Assembly (NCBI GenBank): GCA_963715055.1
Contig: CAVQRB010000004.1
Location: 1 to 64,000, forward strand
Direction: 5' to 3'
DNA: 64,000 nt
DNA from: CAVQRB01 sp963715055
GTDB taxonomy: Bacteria; Pseudomonadota; Alphaproteobacteria; Rhodobacterales; Rhodobacteraceae
Shown here: one piece after another, positions 43,694-51,861 of the stretch
How the letters are laid out: each line of letters opens with the position of its first letter
Position numbering within the stretch: position 1 is the first letter of the stretch
Notes under the pieces: model-generated
The model's database searches: none
Told to the model about the DNA's origin: nothing
What the model saw: only the letters and a program-made list of their open reading frames with translations
Program-made: the position numbers and the translations under genes

Positions 43694-45226
43694 ATGCTGA
43701 CTCAATCGCATATTGTCGCGACGCCCGAAGGAGCGGCCGGGAAGGCTGCGGTCCTGTCTCTCGAGGGGATCACGAAAACCTTCCCGGGGGTCAAGGCCCT
43801 GTCGGAGGTTTCGCTGCGCCTTATCCCGGGGAAGGTCACTGCCCTGATCGGGGAAAATGGTGCGGGCAAATCAACGGTGGTCAAGATACTGACCGGAATT
43901 TACCAACCGGACGGGGGCAGGATACTTGTCAACGCAAAGCCCACCGTCTTTTCCACGCCGCAAGTGGCCGCCAGTAATGGCATCACCGCCATTCACCAGG
44001 AAACCGTCCTCTTTGACGAGCTTTCCGTCGCCGAGAACATCTTTCTTGGCCATACGCCGCGCGGTGCCTTTGGTCTGATCGACCTGAATGCGATGACGGA
44101 ACGGTCACGCGACATTCTGAGGAGTATCGGGGCGAACATCGATCCCGACCACAAGCTCAAGGACCTCGGCATCGCGAACAAACATCTCGTGGCCATTGCC
44201 CGGGCTCTGTCGATCGATGCGCAGGTTGTCATCATGGATGAACCGACCGCGGCCCTGTCGCACAAGGAGATCGAGGAGCTCTACGGGCTTGTCGAAAATC
44301 TGAAAGGGCAGGGCAAGGCAATCCTTTTCATCAGTCACAAATTTGATGAAATCTTCCGCATCGCGGACAACTACACGGTCTTTCGCGATGGCCAGCTGGT
44401 CGGCGAGGGGGCCATCGCCGACGTCACCGAAGCGGATCTCGTCAAGATGATGGTCGGACGCGATGTCAGCCAGATCTTTCCGGCGCGCGTGTCCACCCCG
44501 GGCGACACGGTGCTGAAGGTCTCGGGCTATTCCCATCCGACGGAATTCGAGGATATCGGCTTCACCCTGCGCAAGGGCGAGATCCTGGGCTTTTACGGAC
44601 TGGTCGGCGCGGGGCGCTCGGAATTCATGCAATCGCTTTTCGGCATCACGCGGCCGTCCGCCGGTACCGTCGAGATCGATGGCAAGCCCGCGCCGATCAG
44701 ATCCCCCGCGGACGCCGTGAGCCAGGGGATCGTCTACGTCCCCGAAGACCGTGGCAAGCAGGGCGCCATCCTCGATCTTCCGATCTTTCAGAACGTTTCC
44801 CTTCCTTCGCTTGGGCGCATTTCCGGCAATGGGTTTCTGAAGCTCGCCGAGGAATTCAAGCTGGCCCGCGCGTATACCGAACGGCTCGATCTGCGGGCGG
44901 CCTCGCTGGATACACCTGTCGGTACCCTCTCGGGTGGCAATCAGCAGAAGGTCGTTATCGCGAAGTGGCTCGCGACGCAGCCCAAGGTCATCATTCTCGA
45001 TGAACCCACCAAGGGCGTCGATATCGGGTCAAAGGCCGCGGTGCATGAATTCATGGCGGAACTGGCCGCGCAGGGCCTAGCGGTCATCATGGTAAGTTCC
45101 GAGATTCCGGAGGTTCTGGGGATGTCCGACCGTGTCATCGTCATGCGCGAAGGACGGATCGTCGCCGAGTTGAAAAAGGGCGATCTGCACCCCGAAACGC
45201 TTGTCCGCCACGCCGCAGGGATCTGA
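43694..45226 (+). CDS. rhaT: Rhamnose ABC transporter, ATP-binding protein (two NBDs)
   Basis: A 510-residue sugar importer ATPase with two ABC domains. The first has Walker A GENGAGKSTVVKIL and the Walker B region QVVIMDEPTAALSHKE. The second has the usual degenerate P-loop GLVGAGRSEFMQSLFG and an intact LSGGNQQKVVIAKW signature with VIILDEPTKGVDIG, as in RbsA-type proteins. It energises uptake through RhaP and RhaQ. It is 78 bp downstream of rhaS, where a short GC-rich spacer is the only gap in the operon. Confidence 0.95.
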   Translation: MLTQSHIVATPEGAAGKAAVLSLEGITKTFPGVKALSEVSLRLIPGKVTALIGENGAGKSTVVKILTGIYQPDGGRILVNAKPTVFSTPQVAASNGITAIHQETVLFDELSVAENIFLGHTPRGAFGLIDLNAMTERSRDILRSIGANIDPDHKLKDLGIANKHLVAIARALSIDAQVVIMDEPTAALSHKEIEELYGLVENLKGQGKAILFISHKFDEIFRIADNYTVFRDGQLVGEGAIADVTEADLVKMMVGRDVSQIFPARVSTPGDTVLKVSGYSHPTEFEDIGFTLRKGEILGFYGLVGAGRSEFMQSLFGITRPSAGTVEIDGKPAPIRSPADAVSQGIVYVPEDRGKQGAILDLPIFQNVSLPSLGRISGNGFLKLAEEFKLARAYTERLDLRAASLDTPVGTLSGGNQQKVVIAKWLATQPKVIILDEPTKGVDIGSKAAVHEFMAELAAQGLAVIMVSSEIPEVLGMSDRVIVMREGRIVAELKKGDLHPETLVRHAAGI

Positions 45227-45239
45227 AAGGGAAGATGCA

Positions 45240-46223
45240 ATGCTGAAACGCCTTCTTAGGTCGCGCGAAGCCCTTCTGTTGGGCGCGATTGTTCTGTTGC
45301 TGGCTCTGATCGCCTCGCGGTTTCCGGCTTTCATCACCCCGGCGAATCTGGCGAATGTGTTCAACGACACCTCGCCACTGATCCTGCTGGCGATAGGGCA
45401 GATGATTGTCATCCTGACCAAATGCATCGATCTCAGCGTCGCGGCTAATCTGGCGCTGACCGGCATGGTGGTATCGATGGTCAATGTCGCCGCGCCCGGG
45501 CTGCCGATTGTCCTGATTCTCGTCATTGCCATTGGCCTCGGCGCATTGATGGGCATGTTCAACGGACTCCTCGTCTGGAAGCTCGCCATTCCGCCGATCG
45601 TCGTGACGCTGGGCACGATGACCATATTCCGCGGCATCATCTTCGTGATTTCCGATGGCAAATGGGTCAACAGCCATGAGATGAGCCCCGCCTTCAAGGC
45701 CTTTCCGCGATACGACTTGCTCGGCCTGCCGATCCTCGGCTGGATCGCGGTCATCGCGGTCATCGTCTTTTCGATCGTGATGACCCGCACGACACTGGGG
45801 CGTGCCTTCTATGCTGCGGGCGGCAATGCCCATGCCGCCACCTATGCCGGGATCAATGTCGGAAAGACGCAGTTCTGGGCGTTCACGATCTCCGGTGCCT
45901 TGGCAGGGCTCACGGGCTATCTCTGGGTGTCGCGGTTTGCCGTCTCTTACGTCGATATCGCCGGCGGATTCGAGCTTGATGTGGTCGCGGCCTGCGTCAT
46001 CGGCGGCGTCTCCATCATGGGTGGCATCGGCACGGTCGCGGGCGCGCTCCTGGGGGCTTTGTTTCTTGGCATCATCAAGAACGCCCTGCCGGTCGTCGAC
46101 ATCTCTCCGTTCTGGCAACTGGCGATCTCCGGCGCTGCCATCATCATTGCCGTCGCCCTGAACGCACAGGCCAATCGCAAGAAAGGCCGCATCATTCTGA
46201 AACGCGCGGAGCATGCAACATGA
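45240..46223 (+). CDS. rhaP: Rhamnose ABC transporter permease
   Basis: A 327-residue permease of the RbsC/AraH family with about ten hydrophobic helices (LLLGAIVLLLALIASRFPAF, LILVIAIGLGALMGMFNGLL, VTLGTMTIFRGIIFVISDGK). The conserved NVGKTQFWAFTISGALAGL and DVVAACVIGGVSIMGGIGTV segments are typical. It starts 13 bp after rhaT and overlaps rhaQ by 4 bp (46220-46223). Confidence 0.94.
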   Translation: MLKRLLRSREALLLGAIVLLLALIASRFPAFITPANLANVFNDTSPLILLAIGQMIVILTKCIDLSVAANLALTGMVVSMVNVAAPGLPIVLILVIAIGLGALMGMFNGLLVWKLAIPPIVVTLGTMTIFRGIIFVISDGKWVNSHEMSPAFKAFPRYDLLGLPILGWIAVIAVIVFSIVMTRTTLGRAFYAAGGNAHAATYAGINVGKTQFWAFTISGALAGLTGYLWVSRFAVSYVDIAGGFELDVVAACVIGGVSIMGGIGTVAGALLGALFLGIIKNALPVVDISPFWQLAISGAAIIIAVALNAQANRKKGRIILKRAEHAT

Positions 46224-47206
46224 GCACCCCCGACCGTCTGATCCCCGATCGCCTGCGCTCGCCGCTCGAACAGAGGCTGAAGAGCTGGGAAACCCTCTTG
46301 CTGCTGGTGGCGACAGGGATATTCATCGCCAACAGCTTCGCATCGCCCTATTTCCTCAATGCCTGGAACCTGAGCGACGCAACCTTCAACTTCACCGAAA
46401 AGGCGATGATTGCCTTCGCGATGGCGTTGCTGATCATTTCGGGTGAAATTGACCTCTCGGTGGCCTCGATCATCGCACTGGCCTCGACGGCCATGGGGGC
46501 GGCGGTGCAAATGGGCGTGGGCACGCCCGGCCTCGTCTTGATCGGTCTGGGTGTCGGTCTTTTGTGTGGCGCCTTCAACGGAGTGCTCGTGACGCGGATG
46601 GGGCTGCCTTCCATCGTCGTTACCATCGGCACCATGAGCCTGTTTCGCGGTATCAGCTTCATTATCCTCGGAGATCAGGCCTTCCAGGGATATCCGGAAA
46701 GCTTCTCGTGGTTCGGGCAGGGCTATGTCTGGTGGGTGATCTCTTTCGAACTCGTGCTCTTTGCGCTTTTCGCAGTCATCTTCGCGGTCCTCTTGCACAG
46801 GACCAATTTCGGTCGCGCGATCTATGCGATTGGAAACAACGCCACCGGCGCGATGTTCTCCGGCATCCGGGTCGAGCGGGTGAAGTTCACCCTGTTCTTG
46901 TTGACGGGCCTGATGTCCGGTGTCGCGGCGATCTGCCTGACGTCGAGGCTGGGCTCGACCCGCCCCTCGATCGCGACCGGGTGGGAGCTTGAGATCGTCA
47001 CGATGGTGGTGCTCGGCGGGGTCAGCATTCTGGGCGGATCCGGCACGATCGTCGGAGTATTCATCGCGGCCTTCGTGATGGGGCTTGTGACCTTCGGGCT
47101 GGGGTTGCTCAACGTGCCGGGCATCGTGATGTCGATCGTCATCGGAGCCCTTCTCATCGGGGTCATCGCCCTGCCACGGCTGTGGTCGATGTATCGGGCG
47201 CGGTGA
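46220..47206 (+). CDS. rhaQ: Rhamnose ABC transporter permease
   Basis: A 328-residue second permease of the same family, likely forming a heterodimer with RhaP. Hallmarks: IAFAMALLIISGEIDLSVAS, VLVTRMGLPSIVVTIGTMSL and LEIVTMVVLGGVSILGGSGT. Start and stop overlap rhaP and rhaM respectively (ATGA at 46220, TGATG at 47204), showing tight operon structure. Confidence 0.94.
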   Translation: MSTPDRLIPDRLRSPLEQRLKSWETLLLLVATGIFIANSFASPYFLNAWNLSDATFNFTEKAMIAFAMALLIISGEIDLSVASIIALASTAMGAAVQMGVGTPGLVLIGLGVGLLCGAFNGVLVTRMGLPSIVVTIGTMSLFRGISFIILGDQAFQGYPESFSWFGQGYVWWVISFELVLFALFAVIFAVLLHRTNFGRAIYAIGNNATGAMFSGIRVERVKFTLFLLTGLMSGVAAICLTSRLGSTRPSIATGWELEIVTMVVLGGVSILGGSGTIVGVFIAAFVMGLVTFGLGLLNVPGIVMSIVIGALLIGVIALPRLWSMYRAR

Positions 47207-47520
47207 TGGAAAAATTCGCTTTCAAAATGCGGCTGACCCCCGGATGCCGCGCCGAATACATCGCGCGGCATGACAAGATCTGGCCGGAGCTCGTCAGCCT
47301 GCTCAAGGATGCTGGCATCGTGGATTACTCCATCCATCTGGACGCAGAGACCGATACCCTGTTCGGTGTTCTCTGGCGTGGTGAAGACCACAGGATGGAC
47401 GATCTGCCCGACCATCCGCTGATGCAAAAGTGGTGGGACCACATGGCTGACATCATGGAGACGCACCCCAGCAAGGAGCCGGTGGTCACGCCGCTTGAAA
47501 CCGTCTTTCACATGCCATGA
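47206..47520 (+). CDS. rhaM: L-rhamnose mutarotase
   Basis: A 104-residue ferredoxin-like-fold protein interconverting alpha and beta anomers of L-rhamnose. The family motif is visible: FKMRLTPGCRAEYIARHDKI then WPELVSLLKDAGIVDYSIHL, and the late MQKWWDHMADIM with paired tryptophans. The ATG at 47206 shares bases with the rhaQ stop and its own stop overlaps the rhaK start. Rhizobium nomenclature calls it rhaU. Confidence 0.95.
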   Translation: MEKFAFKMRLTPGCRAEYIARHDKIWPELVSLLKDAGIVDYSIHLDAETDTLFGVLWRGEDHRMDDLPDHPLMQKWWDHMADIMETHPSKEPVVTPLETVFHMP

Positions 47521-48902
47521 GGTGCCATGTCGCCGTCATAGACATCGGAAAGACCAACGCTAAACTCGCGCTCGTCGACAGGGAGAGCCTGACCGAGATC
47601 GTGGTGATCACGCGCCCGAACATCGTGCGCCCTGGCCCGCCATGGCCTCATTTCGACGTCGAAGGCCATTGGGCTTTCTTGCTGGATGGGCTGCGCGCCT
47701 TTCATGCGGCACATGGCATCGATGCCATCACGGTCACAACACACGGCGCCTGCGCCGCTCTGCTCGACGACAGCGGGGAACTTGCCGCGCCGATCCTCGA
47801 TTATGAATGTGCCGGACCGGATGACGTCGCGGAGAGCTACAACGCGATCCGGCCGCCCTTTTCGGAAACGGGATCGCCCCGTCTGGCAAGGGGGTTGAAC
47901 ATCGGCGCGCAATTGTTCTGGCAGTTCCGAATGGATCCCGACCTGAAGGCCAGGACGCGGCAGATCGTGACATATCCGCAATTCTGGGCCGCAAGGCTGA
48001 CCGGAGTGCCAGCCATGGATGTCACATCGCTTGGATGCCACACCGATCTTTGGAACCCGCAGGCGCGCGCGTTCTCGTCGCTCGTCGCATCGCTCGACAT
48101 CGCCGACAAACTCGCCCCGGTTCGCAGCCCCTCTGATGTCCTCGGCACGGTTCTGCCTCAGATCGCGGAAGCGACCGGGCTTTCGCCGGATACCCCTGTT
48201 CTTTGCGGCATCCACGATTCCAACGCCTCGCTGCTTCCCCATGTACTTGGAAAGAAAGCCCCTTTCAGCGTCATTTCCACAGGCACCTGGGTGATTGCGA
48301 TGTCGCTGGGTGGCAAACCCGTCACGCTTGATCCCGATCTCGACACCCTGATCAACGTGACGGCCCTGGGGCAACCGGCTCCCTCGGCACGTTTCATGGG
48401 CGGGCGCGAGCATGATATCGCAAGCGGGGGATCCTACCCGGAGCCCACGCAGCAGGATCTGGAGGCCATATTGTCAAATGAGATCATGCTCATGCCCGCA
48501 GTAGCCGCGGAAACAGGGCCGTTCAAGGGATGCCGGCCCGGTTGGTTGGGGGCTGAACCAAACGTCGGCAGCGGGCAGCGCGGTGCTGCGGTAGCACTTT
48601 ACCTGGCCTTGGTCACTGCCGAGTGCCTTACCAACATCGGCCACGACGGCGCGATCATTGTCGAAGGCCCCTTTGCAAGCAATACGGTCTATCTCAACAC
48701 GCTGAGCGCGGTGTCGGCTTCCGACGTTTATCGTTCGACAGGCAGTACGGGAACCAGTTCGGGTGCCGCAATGCTCCTGCGCCACGAGACAGCAACGCCA
48801 TCGGTCCATGACGGCTTGGTATCGGTGCAGCCACAAGACGCCGCCGCTCTTCGACACTACGCATCCGTCTGGCGGCAAAATGTGCAGCGCCGTTCTAACT
48901 AG
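47517..48902 (+). CDS. rhaK: Rhamnulokinase-type FGGY sugar kinase
   Basis: A 461-residue FGGY-family kinase: phosphate motif VAVIDIGKTNAKLALVDRES at the start, GACAALLDDSGELAAPILDY, PVLCGIHDSNASLLPHVLG and the late YRSTGSTGTSSGAAMLLRHE. It phosphorylates rhamnulose (or, as in Rhizobium, an intermediate) for the RhaD aldolase. In R. leguminosarum RhaK is also needed for rhamnose uptake by the ABC transporter. The sequence differs from E. coli RhaB and belongs to the Rhizobium-type RhaK. It is the last gene of the operon. Confidence 0.9.
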   Translation: MRCHVAVIDIGKTNAKLALVDRESLTEIVVITRPNIVRPGPPWPHFDVEGHWAFLLDGLRAFHAAHGIDAITVTTHGACAALLDDSGELAAPILDYECAGPDDVAESYNAIRPPFSETGSPRLARGLNIGAQLFWQFRMDPDLKARTRQIVTYPQFWAARLTGVPAMDVTSLGCHTDLWNPQARAFSSLVASLDIADKLAPVRSPSDVLGTVLPQIAEATGLSPDTPVLCGIHDSNASLLPHVLGKKAPFSVISTGTWVIAMSLGGKPVTLDPDLDTLINVTALGQPAPSARFMGGREHDIASGGSYPEPTQQDLEAILSNEIMLMPAVAAETGPFKGCRPGWLGAEPNVGSGQRGAAVALYLALVTAECLTNIGHDGAIIVEGPFASNTVYLNTLSAVSASDVYRSTGSTGTSSGAAMLLRHETATPSVHDGLVSVQPQDAAALRHYASVWRQNVQRRSN

Positions 48903-49464
48903 GTGTATCCTCGGGCGTGCCACTTGCGAGCACCTCAGTCCGCATAGTGAAGAACATATCAATGAAGCCTATAGCCGCTTCGCGTCATGATGTCGGTGAC
49001 TTTGGGCGAACAAAGGTAGGTTGCCCCTGGAGTCGCGGAGTTTTTGGCCTGCTGCCTGGTGGCAAGAAGCCCCAAACGAGGCCAAGCAAATACACAGATG
49101 CGTTCAAGGGCAACGCGGTACAATCGCTGCCGCCAGTCGACAGGCCGTAGGGATGATGATCCCGCAGCGCGCCGATATGGTTCTCTTGGATCACCGGCGT
49201 TTTCTCGGCTCAAACCATTCCCCGAACCGATTTGAAAGACGCAGCTCACTCAAACCGGCGCTCATCGTGCCTTGGTCGATCGGGGGGAGCAATGCGTGCC
49301 CAATCAGAAATGCGCGACATCAGGGGGAACCTACCCTTTCAAGCATATCTTTTGCTGCGCCATAATGTCTTGTGTCGCATTGTCTTGCCTGACGAAGGGG
49401 CGCGGCAGGTCTTCGCGGGCAAGGGGGCCCGCTGTCACTGTGGCATCTGCCTTGCGCTCCGCTG
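48903..49464. other. Intergenic region downstream of rhaK
   Basis: About 560 bases between the convergent rhaK and cysG. The only hint of coding is a short frame near 49076-49130 reading KKPQTRPSKYTDAFKGNAVQ, which looks like the start of an IS3-type OrfA but breaks at once. No terminator stem of note was found. It may be a decayed insertion sequence. Confidence 0.35.
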
Positions 49465-50889
49465 TCACGCCATCCGCAGCCTGTCCGGTTCATGCCCCGT
49501 CATTGAACGATCCAGTTCGGCTCGGTCTGTACTCCCACGCAGGGCCCAGGTGACCAGTAGAATTGCGCACCCGCGGATATCTTCCTCGCAGAGACGGTCG
49601 GCCATATCCGACAGGGTCGTCGATACAAGTCGCTGGGTCGGCTTGGAGACATCAACGCAGATCTCGACCGGAGCCATCTCGTCCAGCCCCCGGGCGCGCA
49701 GCGCCGCGCAGATGCGGGGGGCCTGGCGTGCGCCCATGTAGATGGCCGTGGTGGTCCCGGGTCCGGCGAAACGCGTGCAATCGGGAAGCGGGTCATCGTC
49801 CCGGCCTGTCCCCGTGGCAAGAACCAGCGTGTCGGAAACACCCCGTTCCGTAAGGCTATGACCCAGCGCCGCCCCCGCCGCCGAAGCCGCCGTCACGCCC
49901 GGCACGATTTCGACCGCGATGCCCGCCGCACGCGCAGCCTCGATCTCCTCGCCCGCGCGCCCGAAGATACCGGGATCGCCCGATTTCAGGCGCACCACCC
50001 GGCGGCCTTTCCTTGCCTCGGCCACGATCACAGCGTTTATGCGCTGCTGCGGCCATGCGTGGGCACCGACATGCTTGCCGACGAAAACCCGCTCGGCATC
50101 GCGCCGGCCCAGTTCCAGAACCTCTTCATCGACGAGCCTGTCGTAAAAGATCACATCCGCCTCCTGCAAGCGCTCGACCGCGCGCAGCGTCAGCAGGTCG
50201 CGGGCACCGGGGCCGGCGCCAACCAGAGCGATCGATCCGACCGTGTCCGCCTCCGGCGCACCGCCCGCCGCGATGGCCGCCTTGATCAAACGCGCCGCCT
50301 CGCGTTCCGCGCCACGGGTCCAGATCGCGCGGGGAGCGCCTTTGAAGACCCAGGCCCAGAAGGCCCGCCTGGCGGCGCGCGGCACACCCGCCGCCACGCT
50401 TGCACGCAAAAGTCCGGCAAGGGCTGCCAGTCCGCCGAGATTGACCGGCAGCATCGTTTCGATCTGTGTCTTCAGGGCGCGACCCAGCACCGGCGCTGTC
50501 CCTTCGGTGCCGATCGCCACCACGACCGGGTCGCGGTCCACGATGGACGGCGTTGTGATGTCGCAGAGATCCGGACGATCAACGACATTGACCGGGCATC
50601 GCGCCGCCTGCGCCAGCGCGTGCAGGCTCGCGTCCCAGCCGGGACAGCCGGTGGCGATGAAAGCCATGGCGGCCCCTTCGAAGAGCTGCATGGTAGCACC
50701 GCTGGCATGATGAACGGCCCGGCCGCTCGCGACCAGTGCTGCCAGTTCATCGTCCAGAACGGGGGCAGTCAGCACGATCCGAGCATCGGTCTTGAGCAGC
50801 AACCGCGCCTTCTGTGCGGCCTGCTCGCCGCCGCCCGCGATGATGACGCGTCGGCCCGTCGTGCGGATGAACATCGGAAAACTCTTCAT
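49465..50889 (-). CDS. cysG: Siroheme synthase (CysG)
   Basis: A 474-residue trifunctional CysG. Residues 1-~210 are the precorrin-2 dehydrogenase/ferrochelatase part (MFIRTTGRRVIIAGGGEQAA, NVVDRPDLCDITTPSIVDRD). Residues ~215-460 are the SAM uroporphyrinogen III C-methyltransferase (VALVGAGPGARDLLTLRAVE, VVRLKSGDPGIFGRAGEEI, EIVPGVTAASAAGAALGHSL). It supplies siroheme to NirB encoded upstream, which explains its place at the end of the nitrate operon. Its start overlaps the stop of the TrpD2-like gene by 4 bp (50886-50889). Confidence 0.94.
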   Translation of the reverse strand: MKSFPMFIRTTGRRVIIAGGGEQAAQKARLLLKTDARIVLTAPVLDDELAALVASGRAVHHASGATMQLFEGAAMAFIATGCPGWDASLHALAQAARCPVNVVDRPDLCDITTPSIVDRDPVVVAIGTEGTAPVLGRALKTQIETMLPVNLGGLAALAGLLRASVAAGVPRAARRAFWAWVFKGAPRAIWTRGAEREAARLIKAAIAAGGAPEADTVGSIALVGAGPGARDLLTLRAVERLQEADVIFYDRLVDEEVLELGRRDAERVFVGKHVGAHAWPQQRINAVIVAEARKGRRVVRLKSGDPGIFGRAGEEIEAARAAGIAVEIVPGVTAASAAGAALGHSLTERGVSDTLVLATGTGRDDDPLPDCTRFAGPGTTTAIYMGARQAPRICAALRARGLDEMAPVEICVDVSKPTQRLVSTTLSDMADRLCEEDIRGCAILLVTWALRGSTDRAELDRSMTGHEPDRLRMA

Positions 50890-51861
50890 GCGGCAATCTC
50901 CCGTCGTGCCGGTCGTCCGGCCCAAAGCCTCTGCGCGGCGTCATCGGGTGTCGCGATGCCGAGTGTTTCCAGCGCCAGTGCTGTGGTCCCGATGACCACC
51001 GCCTCGGCAAAGGGGTCGGGCGTGCTGCCGGTCCAGAGTCCCGCCAGCGTGGTGTCGGGGCGCGGACCTTCCGCCAGCCGAACCGTTCCTTGCCATCGTG
51101 GCCGGATAGCTCGCCTCGAACGGCATGCCCCCGCGCAGTCCAAAGCCTGCCGTGGGTTTGCCAGGGTGCCGTTCGAACTCGCCGCCGCCGCCCTTGATCA
51201 CCGTCAACGCCCGCCAGCCCAGCAGATGGGCCGCATCCGCCTGCAAGAGCCGGTAGGTCGGGTGAAAGACGCCCTGTACGCTTGCTGGCGCCCGTGCGGG
51301 GTTCAGCATCCGGCAGACAGTGTTGATGCAGGAGCGCAGGCCCAGCACCGACCGAAGCGACAGCAGGGCGAAGAGCGGAGGATGCAGCGTTTCGAGCGGC
51401 AGATAGACAAGGCCACTGTCCTTCAGCGCACCCGCTGCCGCCACCGGATCCGGTGCTATCGGAACGCCTGCCGCCTCCAGATGGCTGCGCACCATGTCGC
51501 AGGCCCCGTTCCAGCCGTGCAGCACCACAGGATGCCCGGCCAGCGCCACCAGTCGCGCCGACAGCAGGAACCACGGCAGACCCCGCGTCCGGCCTGCGGC
51601 ATAACACGGCCAGTCGAGTGCCGCGCAGGGCAGGGCCGGGCAGGCGGCCTGCGCGGCATGGGCGAGGCCCGCGATCTCCTCGGCGGTTTCGCCCTTCATG
51701 CGCAGCAGCATCAAGACTGCGCCGATGGCCTCCGGCGCGGCCTCGCCCGATAGCATCGTGGCCATGGCATCCTCGGCCTCCGCACGGTTGAGGGAGCGAG
51801 ACCGACCCGGGCCACGGCCCAGCGTGGCGACATGGGCAGAGAGCGGGGTGCAAGGGCTCAT
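50886..51861 (-). pseudogene. TrpD2-like glycosyl transferase family protein, frameshifted
   Basis: From ATG 51861 the frame encodes an anthranilate-phosphoribosyltransferase-like fold (TrpD2/YbiB group): APEAIGAVLMLLRMKGETAE, VVLHGWNGACDMVR, then GLRSCINTVCRMLNPARAPA and ALTVIKGGGGEFERHPGK. After MPFEASYPA near 51110 the frame changes; RWQGTVRLAEGPRPDTTLAG and the tail DAAQRLWAGRPARREIAA follow in another frame and end at 50886. The span is 976 bp, one base over a multiple of three. Genes of this type recur between nasA and cysG in Rhodobacteraceae, but their role in nitrate assimilation is unknown. Both ends overlap neighbours by 4 bp. Confidence 0.75.

Noticed and set aside
49076..49130. 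Possible IS3-type OrfA start (PSKYTDAFKGNAVQ)
   Set aside because: Only ~14 residues resemble OrfA before the frame breaks; too short to call a mobile element.
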